From NCBI RefSeq assembly GCF_001632805.1, contig NZ_CP007220.1, positions 4,774,001 to 4,838,000 of the forward strand: a stretch of 64,000 bases of DNA, written 5' to 3'. Positions 7,878 to 15,346 of the stretch are shown piece after piece (within the stretch, counting starts at the first letter, position 1; the number at the start of each line of letters is the position of its first letter). The translations under genes and the position numbers were made by a program. This DNA comes from Mycobacteroides chelonae CCUG 47445 (GTDB lineage Bacteria > Actinomycetota > Actinomycetes > Mycobacteriales > Mycobacteriaceae). The notes beneath the pieces are model-generated. The model had not been told where the DNA came from. It ran no database searches and saw nothing but the letters and a program-made list of their open reading frames with translations.

Positions 7878-9044
7878 TTACTTCTGCCCCATCGCCGCCA
7901 GCCCGTCCAAAATATAGGAGAGGCCAAAGTCTGGGCCGTAATCCTGCAATGTTCCAGTACTACAGCCCAACTGGCGCAGTCCCATCAGATTGCATATCTC
8001 CTTGCCCACCGTCTCATCAAAGATGATCTTGTCGGTCAGTCCGCGTACCCGAATTGAACCGTTGTCCTGATCGATGATGTTGTAGATGTTCTCCATGGCC
8101 AGCGGCAACACGTCGATGACTTCTGCGAGGTCGCGTTGATGCTCGGTCATAGACTTGAAAGCTTTGCCTCCATTGAGGATTGATTGTTTAATGTGATCAC
8201 GGTTTGCTTCGAGAACATCGCCTATTTGTTTGACCACGTCGGTGAGCGTCTTCCCTGTGTTTCCTGTTCCAAGGCTCTCATCGTCGATGATCTCACTGAG
8301 CGCGTGGATAGAAGCGGCGAACTCGCGCAGCGTGGCGTCATTCTGCGCAGTCGCATCCATCAACGCATTGATGTTCCTAATGATCGTGGTGAGCTCTGCA
8401 CTGGTGAGCGCACCGCCATCGCCACTTGGGCGCAACGCTTTTGACAGCTCATCGAGCGCAGCCTTGATCTTCAGCCCGTTGCCGTCGGCAACACCGGCGC
8501 CTGCGTTAACGATATCCGCGACTGGCCCCTGGCCCTTGCCGTCGCCGGCAAGCGATACGGACAGTTTGTCGAGAACGCCCACGACGCGATCGAACTCGAC
8601 AGGTGTTTTTGTCCGGTCCAGACCGATAGTGTCGTGATCGTTGAGGAGCGGACCGCCCCGGTATGGCGGTGTCAGTTCAATCTGCCGGTCGGTCAGGATC
8701 GATGTCGACACGGTGACCGCTTGCACATCGACGGGCACCTTCACGTTCTTGTCCACGGTGAACTGCACATCGACGTATCCCCCCTTGGGCGTTATCGTTT
8801 CGACTTCCCCGACCGGCATCCCCAATACCGCCACCACTCCGCCCTCGTACAGACCAGAAGCACTGTCAAACTGCGCCGTCACCGTGATGTGATCGCCTTG
8901 TCTGGCCACATACAGTAGGGGCGCCATCCCGGCAGCGCACACGGCGACTACGCCGAACCACTTCACGACCCGGATGACTCCACGTCGCGACGCCGCCGAA
9001 CTACGGCGGGCCGCTCCGACAGCATCCCTGGACTTAGCGGTCAT
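7878..9044 (-). CDS. MCE-family lipid-binding protein (orphan)
   Basis: A 388-residue Mce protein. It has a basic cytoplasmic N-terminus, one membrane helix at about residues 27-46 (VVKWFGVVAVCAAGMAPLLYV), an MlaD/MCE beta-barrel domain (about 50-130, with GVVAVLGMPVGEVETI) and a long helical segment that normally forms the hydrophobic tunnel. Its ATG overlaps the acyl-CoA dehydrogenase stop by 4 bp. Mce proteins normally come in sets of six beside two YrbE permeases; here a single one closes an acyl-CoA catabolic operon and no YrbE is present. It probably binds the lipid that the operon degrades, or joins a complex encoded elsewhere. Confidence 0.9.
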   Translation of the reverse strand: MTAKSRDAVGAARRSSAASRRGVIRVVKWFGVVAVCAAGMAPLLYVARQGDHITVTAQFDSASGLYEGGVVAVLGMPVGEVETITPKGGYVDVQFTVDKNVKVPVDVQAVTVSTSILTDRQIELTPPYRGGPLLNDHDTIGLDRTKTPVEFDRVVGVLDKLSVSLAGDGKGQGPVADIVNAGAGVADGNGLKIKAALDELSKALRPSGDGGALTSAELTTIIRNINALMDATAQNDATLREFAASIHALSEIIDDESLGTGNTGKTLTDVVKQIGDVLEANRDHIKQSILNGGKAFKSMTEHQRDLAEVIDVLPLAMENIYNIIDQDNGSIRVRGLTDKIIFDETVGKEICNLMGLRQLGCSTGTLQDYGPDFGLSYILDGLAAMGQK

Positions 9045-10306
9045 TTCCCAAGCAACCCCTTAGCGATATGAGTTACCTGCACCTCGTTGCTGCCGGCGTA
9101 GATCATCAGCGATTTAGCATCGCGAGCAAGCTGTTCCACCCGATACTCGGCCATATAGCCGTTGCCGCCGAAGAGCTGCACGGCTTCCATCGCTACCTCG
9201 GTGGCCGCCTGCGAGGAGTACAGCTTGATGGCCGATGCCTCAGCCAGTGAAGGCAGTGACCCGGTCTTGAGCTTCTCCAGTGTTTGGAAGACCATGTTCT
9301 GCACATTGATTCGTGCGATCTCCATCGTAGCCAGCTTCAACTGGATCAGTTGGAACTGGCCGATTTCCTTACCCCACAAGGTGCGAGTCTTCGCGTAATC
9401 GATACAAAGCCTGTGGCATTCGTTGATGATGCCGAGAGCCATAAGGGCGACCCCGACCCGCTCGCCGGCGAAGTTGGCTCGGGCACTTTCCCGCCCGTCT
9501 CCGCCGCTGTGAGTTTCCGACTCCCCAAGGAGTCTGTCAGGGGTCAGCCGAACGTTATCGAAGAAGAGCTCTCCTGTCGGCGACGACATCATGCCCATCT
9601 TCTTGAAAGGCAGGCCTTGCGTCAGGCCTGGCATTCCGCTGTCGAGCACGAATGTCAGCACCGGGCGGTCACGTTTGTCGATCTCACGATCACCGTCATC
9701 GAGCTTGGCGTAGACGATGATGACATCTGCCGCGGGACCATTGGTTATGAAGGTCTTCTGTCCGCTAAGGATGTAATCCTCACCATCTCGGCGGACAGTT
9801 GTCGTCATACCGCCAAACGCATCCGAGCCCGCATTGGGTTCCGTGATGGCCCATGCCGCGATCTTCTCCAGCGTCACAAGCTCCGGCAGCCAGCGCTCCT
9901 TTTGAGCGAGGGTTCCGCGGCTCATGATGGTGGCCGCACCAAGCCCGAGGCTCACCCCGATCGTGCTGAGCAGACCAATACTCACACCAGCCAGTTCGGA
10001 CACCATCACCGCGACCATCGAAGCCTGAGGGCCGATTTCACCGAACCCAGCTGCGCCGCTGTGCGCGCGGTCGTTCTCGCTTTCGCGTCCTGCGTTCTCG
10101 GCTCGTCCACGCTGCCGATCGAGCATCGTCTTGACCGCTTCGGCGGCCATGACATCAAGCCCGAACTCGCTGAATAGCTTTCGCGCAAGAGGATAGGGAG
10201 AGATCTCCCCGCTTTCCAGCGCATCCAGGTGCGGTCTGATCTCCTTGTTGACGAAACCGCGGGCCGCTTCTTGCATTATCAGATCAGTGTCGGACCAGCC
10301 GATCAT
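9041..10306 (-). CDS. Acyl-CoA dehydrogenase
   Basis: A 421-residue FAD flavoprotein catalysing alpha,beta-desaturation of an acyl-CoA. Family motifs are AWAITEPNAGSDA (substrate/FAD loop) and QLFGGNGYM. The usual catalytic Glu of the C-terminal YEGT motif is Ala (IYAGSNEV), as in isovaleryl-CoA dehydrogenase; the alternative base is probably the Glu of FAGERVGVA in helix G. A linker rich in charged residues near position 70 (RQRGRAENAGRESEND) is unusual. It has a good ribosome binding site (AGGA, 5 nt from ATG). It follows the SDR by 33 bp and overlaps the mce gene. Confidence 0.95.
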   Translation of the reverse strand: MIGWSDTDLIMQEAARGFVNKEIRPHLDALESGEISPYPLARKLFSEFGLDVMAAEAVKTMLDRQRGRAENAGRESENDRAHSGAAGFGEIGPQASMVAVMVSELAGVSIGLLSTIGVSLGLGAATIMSRGTLAQKERWLPELVTLEKIAAWAITEPNAGSDAFGGMTTTVRRDGEDYILSGQKTFITNGPAADVIIVYAKLDDGDREIDKRDRPVLTFVLDSGMPGLTQGLPFKKMGMMSSPTGELFFDNVRLTPDRLLGESETHSGGDGRESARANFAGERVGVALMALGIINECHRLCIDYAKTRTLWGKEIGQFQLIQLKLATMEIARINVQNMVFQTLEKLKTGSLPSLAEASAIKLYSSQAATEVAMEAVQLFGGNGYMAEYRVEQLARDAKSLMIYAGSNEVQVTHIAKGLLGK

Positions 10307-10339
10307 GAAATTCCTCCGATTACGGGTGACGAGACTGTC

Positions 10340-11209
10340 TCAGTGAGGCAGACGTACAGCGATATCCTCGATTTGCCAAACTTCATCGGTTTCAATGGTT
10401 TCAACGTCATGCCAACCCTGAAGTTGGGAGATGGCGCCGCCCTGCACCGCGTAGACCTGGCCGGTGACCGCGCATTTGTCGGAAGCCAAGTAGGCCACCA
10501 GCGGGGAGATGTTGGCCGGGCTAAACAGATCCGGTTCGCCGTCTTCGGGCTCTGCCATCAGTGCGCCCATTCCCGGTGTGGCCAAAGTCAGTCTCGTACG
10601 TGCGATGGGTGCGATCGCGTTGACCCGCACGCCGTAACGATCGAGCTCTTCGGCGGCAATCAACGTCAGCGCTGCGATGCCCGCCTTGGCGGCACCGTAA
10701 TTGGCCTGCCCGGCATTGGGCAGTGTCAGCCCCGAACCGGAGGCGGTGTTGACCACCGCGGCATTCGGCTGGTCGCCGGCCTTGGACCGCGCCTTCCAGT
10801 AGTTCGCCGCGTGATGGATCACCGCGAAATGACCCTTGAGGTGTACCGCGAGCACGGCGTCCCACTCGGACTCTGCCATCGCGGGAATGAACGTATCGCG
10901 AAGAATACCCGCGTTGTTCACGACGATATCGAGGTGACCGAACTCCGAGACAGCCTGCTCCACGAGCTCCTTGGCGCCCTCCCAGGTGGCGACGTTGCTT
11001 GTATTCACAACGGCCGTGCCACCGTTGGCGCGAATGGTCTCGACCACTTCGTGCGCGGGCCCCTCGTCACTTCCTTCGCCACTGTTCGAACCGCCGAGGT
11101 CATTCACCACCACCGTGGCGCCCTCATCTGCAAACAGGAGAGCATGCTCACGACCAATTCCGCGACCTGCTCCGGTAATCAGAGCAACGCGGCCATCCAA
11201 AACGCCCAT
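10340..11209 (-). CDS. SDR of the MFE-2/HSD17B4 type, 3-hydroxyacyl-CoA dehydrogenase
   Basis: A 289-residue SDR closest in pattern to the dehydrogenase part of peroxisomal multifunctional enzyme 2: GRVALITGAGRGIGREHAL at the N-terminus, VVVNDLGG after beta-2, VVNNAGILRD, the catalytic set S...NYGAAK, and the C-terminal VQGGAISQLQGWH. It would oxidise the (3R)-hydroxyacyl-CoA produced by the MaoC hydratase encoded 31 bp upstream. Related mycobacterial enzymes act on steroid side chains and branched acyl-CoAs. The exact substrate cannot be read from sequence. Confidence 0.93.
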   Translation of the reverse strand: MGVLDGRVALITGAGRGIGREHALLFADEGATVVVNDLGGSNSGEGSDEGPAHEVVETIRANGGTAVVNTSNVATWEGAKELVEQAVSEFGHLDIVVNNAGILRDTFIPAMAESEWDAVLAVHLKGHFAVIHHAANYWKARSKAGDQPNAAVVNTASGSGLTLPNAGQANYGAAKAGIAALTLIAAEELDRYGVRVNAIAPIARTRLTLATPGMGALMAEPEDGEPDLFSPANISPLVAYLASDKCAVTGQVYAVQGGAISQLQGWHDVETIETDEVWQIEDIAVRLPH

Positions 11210-11240
11210 CGATTGGGTCTTCCTCTCTTGTGTCTTGATG

Positions 11241-12101
11241 TCAGTCGGCGATCTCGGCCAGACCGTCTGTAATCACGAAGTCGTCACCACGTGCAGTCTC
11301 GAAGGCATAGGTGGTAAAACCGTTGGCGCTGCCCTTTTTCCAGATCCGTGTCTCCAGCGAGTCCCCGGGGAGCACCATCTTGGAGAACCGGACCGCAAGA
11401 CGGCCTAGCCGCGCGGTGTCGGATCCGGCCAGCTCCGTGAGCAGGGCCCACGATGTAAAGGCCATCGTGCAGAGCCCATGCGCGATGATTCCCGGCAGGC
11501 CCGCATCCCTGGCCACCTCCTCATCGAGATGGATGGGCATCGGATCACCCGAGGCGGCCGAGTAGCGGAACGTCTGGTCGAGATCGACCTGTTGAACAAC
11601 CTTGGCCGCCGGCGATTCATTGCGTAGTGCGTCGACGAACTTGTGCTCGGGACTCAGTTCACCGACTTTCTTCCCCGCGTTGAATCCACGAACGAACGTC
11701 GTCACATACTGCTCGTTGACTAGTTCGCCACTCTCGTCGCGGCATTCGAGCTTGATCGCCGCTCGAGTACCGTTTTCGAGCCCCTCGTACCCGATCATCT
11801 TTCCGCGGGAGATCAACTTGTCGCCCGGCCGTATCGGCCGATGGAATCGAAAGTCCTGTTCCCCATGAACAACTCGCGGAATCAATTCGACCGGTAGCAC
11901 GTCCACGGCAGGCATGAGCATTGCTTCGAAGACCGGCACAATCGCAAACACCGGCGGGGCGATATCGCCGCGGAGATGCTCCCGGATGGGGTCGTTGGTT
12001 GCGGCCGCATACTCGGCCAAGCGGTCACCAGTAACCTCAAAGCGCTCTTCGTCGGTCCACTGGTTCAGGCCACTGTCGTCGAATACAAGATCGTCAGGCA
12101 T
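11241..12101 (-). CDS. MaoC-family double-hotdog (R)-enoyl-CoA hydratase
   Basis: A 286-residue protein with two hotdog domains. The hydratase-2 motif is in the C-terminal half: SGDPMPIHLDEEVARDAG (catalytic Asp186 and His191) followed by GIIAHGL. The N-terminal half (ATNDPIREH) is degenerate, as usual for HtdY/MFE-2-like proteins. It hydrates trans-2-enoyl-CoA to the (R)-3-hydroxy form, the substrate of the SDR downstream. It starts 15 bp after the SRPBCC stop. Confidence 0.93.
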   Translation of the reverse strand: MPDDLVFDDSGLNQWTDEERFEVTGDRLAEYAAATNDPIREHLRGDIAPPVFAIVPVFEAMLMPAVDVLPVELIPRVVHGEQDFRFHRPIRPGDKLISRGKMIGYEGLENGTRAAIKLECRDESGELVNEQYVTTFVRGFNAGKKVGELSPEHKFVDALRNESPAAKVVQQVDLDQTFRYSAASGDPMPIHLDEEVARDAGLPGIIAHGLCTMAFTSWALLTELAGSDTARLGRLAVRFSKMVLPGDSLETRIWKKGSANGFTTYAFETARGDDFVITDGLAEIAD

Positions 12102-12116
12102 CTTCGGTGGCCCCGG

Positions 12117-12551
12117 CTACACCGACGCCAGGGCGTCGAGCTGATCCAGCGTCTTGTCGAGCTGCTTCATGCCGTCCTTTTCGACCGCCTTACCCAATGC
12201 GCCCTTGATCAGCGCACCGTTGAAATCGCCGCTGACGGTGAACCTCGATCCGTTGCCTGACGGTTCGATGGTGAACTGGAACTTCGCCTTGACACCTGCC
12301 ATGCCGGTACCGCTCAACACAAGCGTGTTGGGTGCCTGAACCTCGTCCACAGCCCATTCGATCTTGTTGGCCATGTTGAGCATGACGATCTTGGCCGTTA
12401 ACCTGGCTCCTGCGGTGAGCTCGGTGGGCGGCTCTTGCAGCCAACGCTCGTGCACGGTAAACCACTTATCCCAGGTCTGCGGATTAGACACTGTGGACCA
12501 CAATGCTTCTGGGCTTGCGGCGAGTTCGCGGGTTGCTTCAATGTGTCCCAT
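12117..12551 (-). CDS. SRPBCC/START-like lipid-binding protein
   Basis: A 144-residue polyketide-cyclase/START fold protein. MGHIEATRELAASPEALW followed by VSNPQTWDKWF is the typical first strand and helices; the C-terminal amphipathic helix (KAVEKDGMKQLDKTLDQLDAL) closes the ligand cavity. The ATG at 12551 is chosen because the fold begins here; a longer open frame upstream has no family similarity. It lies between thiolase and hydratase genes, so it may carry or shield the acyl substrate. No catalytic motif is evident. Confidence 0.9.
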   Translation of the reverse strand: MGHIEATRELAASPEALWSTVSNPQTWDKWFTVHERWLQEPPTELTAGARLTAKIVMLNMANKIEWAVDEVQAPNTLVLSGTGMAGVKAKFQFTIEPSGNGSRFTVSGDFNGALIKGALGKAVEKDGMKQLDKTLDQLDALASV

Positions 12552-12610
12552 GACGGTTCTCCTTCGTACTTTTGTGGGTGATGTGTTCGGGATTGCGTGC
12601 AACGTGCGCG

Positions 12611-13801
12611 TTAGCGCTCGGCACGTTGATAAGCGGTGACGACAGCCGCGCCACCGAGACCGATGTTGTGCTGCAGGGCGGCCGTCACGTTGTCCACCTG
12701 TCGACGATCGGCGGTGCCACGCAGCTGCCAGGTCAGTTCGGCGCACTGGGCTAGTCCAGTCGCCCCCAGCGGATGGCCTTTCGAAATTAGTCCGCCCGAA
12801 GGGTTTACAACCCAACGCCCCCCGTAAGTGGTGTCATCGTTGTCGATAAGTTTGGCGGCCTCGCCCTCGGCACACAGACCGAGCGCTTCATAGAGCAGTA
12901 GTTCGTTGGCCGAGAAACAGTCGTGCAGCTCAATCACCTGGAAGTCCTCCGGACCCAGGCCCGCCTGCTCATAGACGCTGCGAGCGGCTGCGACATTCAT
13001 GTGATATCCGATGAGCGCCTTACACGTGCCATCGAATGAATTCTCGTAGTCGGTTGTCATCGCCTGGCCCACAATCTCCACGGCTTGACTTGCGAGACCA
13101 TGTTTCTCGACAAAGGATTCCGATGCCAAGATCGCAGCACCCGATCCGTCCGAGGTGGGTGAACACTGCAACTTGGTCAGCGGGTCGTACACCATACGCG
13201 AGGCAAGGATGTCGTTGAGTGTGTACGCGTCCTGGAACTGTGCGTACGGATTGTTCACTGAGTGCTTGTGATTTTTGTAGCCGATCTTGGCGAAATGCTC
13301 GGCGGTACTGCCGTGGTTCTTCATGTGCTCACGGCCTGCCGCCCCGAATAGCCATGGCGCGGGCGGGAACAGCACTTCACTGATTTCGGCGAGCGCCAGA
13401 AAGTGCTTCTGCATCGGCTGCTCACGGTCGTCGTAGGAAGCCTCCAACGAGCCCGGCTGCATCTTCTCAAATCCCAGTGCGAGCGAGCAGTCTGCCAACC
13501 CACCCCGGATCGATTGCGCTGCAAGGTAAAGCGCGGTCGATCCGGTTGAGCAGTTGTTATTGACGTTGACCACGGGAATACCCGTCATACCGAGCTCGTA
13601 GACGGCTCGCTGCCCAGACGTCGACTCCCCGTAGACATATCCGACGTACGCCTGCTCGACGAGGCGGTAATCGATCCCGGCATCGGCGAGCGCCTTGCCA
13701 CCGGATTCGCGCGCCATATCGGGGTAGTCCCATTCCTCCCGGCTCCCCGGCTTCTCGAACTTCGTCATCCCGACACCAACGACGTAAACCTTGTTTGGCA
13801 C
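12611..13801 (-). CDS. Thiolase-like lipid-transfer protein (SCP-x family)
   Basis: A 396-residue thiolase of the sterol-carrier-protein-x class. Catalytic Cys84 lies in NNNCSTGS, the second motif is [11 protein letters not shown] and the third is [14 protein letters not shown]. These proteins perform retro-aldol or thiolytic cleavage at the end of side-chain beta-oxidation. GTG 13801 is preferred because GGAAGG sits 6 nt before it and the product begins [14 protein letters not shown] as in homologues; an ATG at 13825 would add eight residues. It is the first gene of the operon, 55 nt from the predicted -10. Confidence 0.93.
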   Translation of the reverse strand: MPNKVYVVGVGMTKFEKPGSREEWDYPDMARESGGKALADAGIDYRLVEQAYVGYVYGESTSGQRAVYELGMTGIPVVNVNNNCSTGSTALYLAAQSIRGGLADCSLALGFEKMQPGSLEASYDDREQPMQKHFLALAEISEVLFPPAPWLFGAAGREHMKNHGSTAEHFAKIGYKNHKHSVNNPYAQFQDAYTLNDILASRMVYDPLTKLQCSPTSDGSGAAILASESFVEKHGLASQAVEIVGQAMTTDYENSFDGTCKALIGYHMNVAAARSVYEQAGLGPEDFQVIELHDCFSANELLLYEALGLCAEGEAAKLIDNDDTTYGGRWVVNPSGGLISKGHPLGATGLAQCAELTWQLRGTADRRQVDNVTAALQHNIGLGGAAVVTAYQRAER

Positions 13802-13855
13802 CGCTGTCCTTCCATCCGAGGTCATCGCGTGATCACGTTGACCTGTTGAATCGGA

Positions 13856-13884
13856 AACATACAGACTGGTTGGTATGTTGTCAA
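13856..13884 (-). promoter_or_regulatory. Sigma-70-type promoter with internal palindromic operator
   Basis: On the minus strand there is TTGACA (13884-13879), a 17-bp spacer and TATGTT (13861-13856). The spacer region contains the inverted repeat ACATAC-N10-GTATGT (13857-13878), so a dimeric regulator bound there would block the polymerase. It drives the thiolase operon. The hexamers and repeat are seen directly; which regulator binds is unknown. Confidence 0.7.
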
Positions 13885-14135
13885 CGATTGATTCAGCTGC
13901 GCGATCCTGTTCGCACCAGCTCAGAGGATCTTAAATACCCTTGTATCTGCGCAAAATGGTCTTTCGTGAGGCTCGAGATAGACGGTAGGTCCTGGTTTGA
14001 CGCATGAAACAAACATTGTTGTTGGTTTTTAATGTGATCGCCTGGCGAGCACGCGGAGTCGAGGAACGCCTCCAGGTTTAGCCTGGGGTATTTCTCACAC
14101 GGGCCCAGACAAGCACCGGACCAGACTTGGGCGCT
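13885..14135. other. Noncoding stretch upstream of the thiolase promoter
   Basis: No supported gene is seen. It is locally AT-richer around 14005-14035 (ACAAACATTGTTGTTGG). A 25-codon frame at 14004-14081 has no ribosome binding site and is not called. Confidence 0.5.
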
Positions 14136-14417
14136 TCAGTTTGACGAGATCCCTTGGCGGCAATCGATTGCGTGCACGGCTACCCGGCCGGTGGTAGATA
14201 GCGCACGGAAAGCTCCGTCGCCATTCTCGTTGCAGGTGATGTTGCGGTACTTGGCGCTTCGGCTCATGTTGTAGCCGAAGATATCGATGGTGCCGAGTTC
14301 CTCGTTGTAGGTGAATCCAACGGGGCTCACCTGGGGTGCGCCGTCGGGCCGGATGGTTGCAAGCCGACCGAGGTCGGCGTCCTTCATGAAGGCGATCTCA
14401 TCGGTTCTAAATGCCAT
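14136..14417 (-). CDS. PPOX-type (F420/flavin split-barrel) protein, C-terminally shortened
   Basis: A 93-residue protein from the ATG at 14417. The first 60 residues are a clear pyridoxamine-phosphate-oxidase-like F420/FMN split barrel: MAFRTDEIAFMKDADLGRL, ATIRPDGAPQVSPVGF, DIFGYNMSRSAKYRNI. After that the sequence leaves the family pattern and stops, whereas relatives run to about 130 residues with another ligand-binding segment. It is probably a decayed or frameshifted gene, although the short product could still fold. A MerR-type promoter precedes it. Confidence 0.65.
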   Translation of the reverse strand: MAFRTDEIAFMKDADLGRLATIRPDGAPQVSPVGFTYNEELGTIDIFGYNMSRSAKYRNITCNENGDGAFRALSTTGRVAVHAIDCRQGISSN

Positions 14418-14424
14418 ACCCACG

Positions 14425-14455
14425 ACGCTAATGTCTCAACTCCACTTGAGTTCAA
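14425..14455 (-). promoter_or_regulatory. MerR/SoxR-like operator-promoter for the PPOX gene
   Basis: The dyad CTCAA-N6-TTGAG at 14435-14450 lies just inside a minus-strand -35 (TTGAAC, 14455-14450), with about 19 bp to a weak -10 (TAGCGT). Over-long spacers carrying such a dyad are the hallmark of MerR-family promoters, and this dyad resembles SoxR sites. No merR gene is in the window. Confidence 0.5.
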
Positions 14456-14529
14456 GTCCCGCTTCACCGATAGGTCTCGACGAAGTCGCTGAGCTCGGGA
14501 GCGCCGGGTTCCGAGCTCAGACCACACCG

Positions 14530-14570
14530 CCTCCCTGCTTTATACCCCAACGGGGTATAAAGCAGGGAGG
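14530..14570. promoter_or_regulatory. Copper box (RicR/CsoR type) inside a 19-bp perfect inverted repeat
   Basis: TACCC-CAACG-GGGTA at 14543-14557 matches the RicR operator TACCC-N5-GGGTA known from M. tuberculosis. It forms the centre of a much longer perfect dyad, with arms CCTCCCTGCTTTATACCCC (14530-14548) and its complement (14552-14570) around a 3-nt loop. No T-tract follows, so it is an operator rather than a clear terminator. It lies 113 bp upstream of the PPOX start on one side and 339 bp upstream of mmpS on the other. Confidence 0.65.
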
Positions 14571-14698
14571 GTGGGCAACCTGACGTGGCTCAAGGCTTCC
14601 CGGCCAGACATGCACCCAACATCCGGCCACCTCAAAGAAACTACGCCCTCGCGGGGGCGTGCCCAAATAGAACCAGGAGGGTCGACAGGCGCTTGCCA

Positions 14699-14719
14699 TA
14701 TACCCCCTACCGGTATAAG
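14699..14719 (+). promoter_or_regulatory. Second copper box with overlapping -10 upstream of mmpS
   Basis: TATACCCCCTACCGGTATA (14699-14717) is a one-mismatch copy of TACCC-N5-GGGTA. It overlaps a plus-strand TATAAG (14714-14719) with a poor -35 (CTTGCC, 14692-14697). This is the arrangement expected for a repressor-controlled promoter pointing at mmpS. The 14720-14908 leader holds no supported gene. Confidence 0.5.
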
Positions 14720-14908
14720 GTTCCCCACTATGTCGCCTTTACCTGGACAAAGGAGTCTGACCCCAGGACACGGCGGCCACGTGACTACCCGATGCGACCC
14801 GGATCCTCGTTGGGGTGTCACGAGCACCACCCGTGCCCAGTGCCGACCCTTTGGTCGCCGGGCGGAGTGCTTCTTCTGGATCTGGGCTAACTGCGAGAGG
14901 TAATCGTG

Positions 14909-15346
14909 ATGTTGTTTTCGATTCTCAAACGGACGTGGCTGGTCCTGGCCGTTGTGATCGTGCTAGCTGTTGCCAGCGCATCGATTTGGCAGGTGCGGGG
15001 ACGATTCGGCGTGGGTCGCCAGGCATCCACCGCGGTCAATGGAATTGGCTCCGAGGTTGTTCAGTTCAACCCGAAGAACATCACCTACGAGATCTTTGGC
15101 GCCGTCGAGCAATCCGGATCGCTCAACTACCTCGATGTGGGAACCCTGCCGAACCGGGTCGATTTCACCGCCCTGCCGTGGTCGCATACGGAGACAACGG
15201 TGCAGACCGCAGCAGTCGCCAGCGTCATGGCGCAGACTGACGGCAACTACATTGGCTGCCGCATCAGGGTCAACGACGTGGTTCGCTCCGAACACTCGGT
15301 CACTGCCGAACACGCAGCCGTCTCGTGCACGGTGCTGTCCGCATGA
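14909..15346 (+). CDS. MmpS-family membrane protein
   Basis: A 145-residue MmpS: short cytoplasmic N-terminus, one membrane helix (about residues 5-26, TWLVLAVVIVLAVASASIW) and the extracytoplasmic beta-sandwich with YEIFGAVEQSGSLNYLDV and the paired Cys in GCRIRVNDVV...AVSCTV. AGAGG 8 nt upstream supports ATG 14909; a GTG at 14906 is the alternative. MmpS proteins are accessory subunits of MmpL transporters, and the overlapping next gene is mmpL. In GPL-producing mycobacteria an MmpS4-MmpL4 system exports the lipopeptide. Copper boxes upstream hint at metal-linked control. Confidence 0.93.
   Translation: MLFSILKRTWLVLAVVIVLAVASASIWQVRGRFGVGRQASTAVNGIGSEVVQFNPKNITYEIFGAVEQSGSLNYLDVGTLPNRVDFTALPWSHTETTVQTAAVASVMAQTDGNYIGCRIRVNDVVRSEHSVTAEHAAVSCTVLSA

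Noticed and set aside
12552..12815. N-terminal extension of the SRPBCC gene (88 codons)
   Set aside because: It is antisense-like composition overlapping the thiolase gene, and the family fold starts at the ATG at 12551.
14004..14081. 25-codon plus-strand frame beginning MKQTLLLVFNVIAW, considered as a small membrane peptide
   Set aside because: No ribosome binding site or genomic context supports it.
14571..14903. Plus-strand frames of 57 and 32 codons with several Cys and His between the second copper box and mmpS, considered as a metallothionein (MymT-like) gene
   Set aside because: Neither shows the CxHxGCGC-type pattern of MymT and neither has a ribosome binding site; a decayed remnant cannot be excluded but is not supported.
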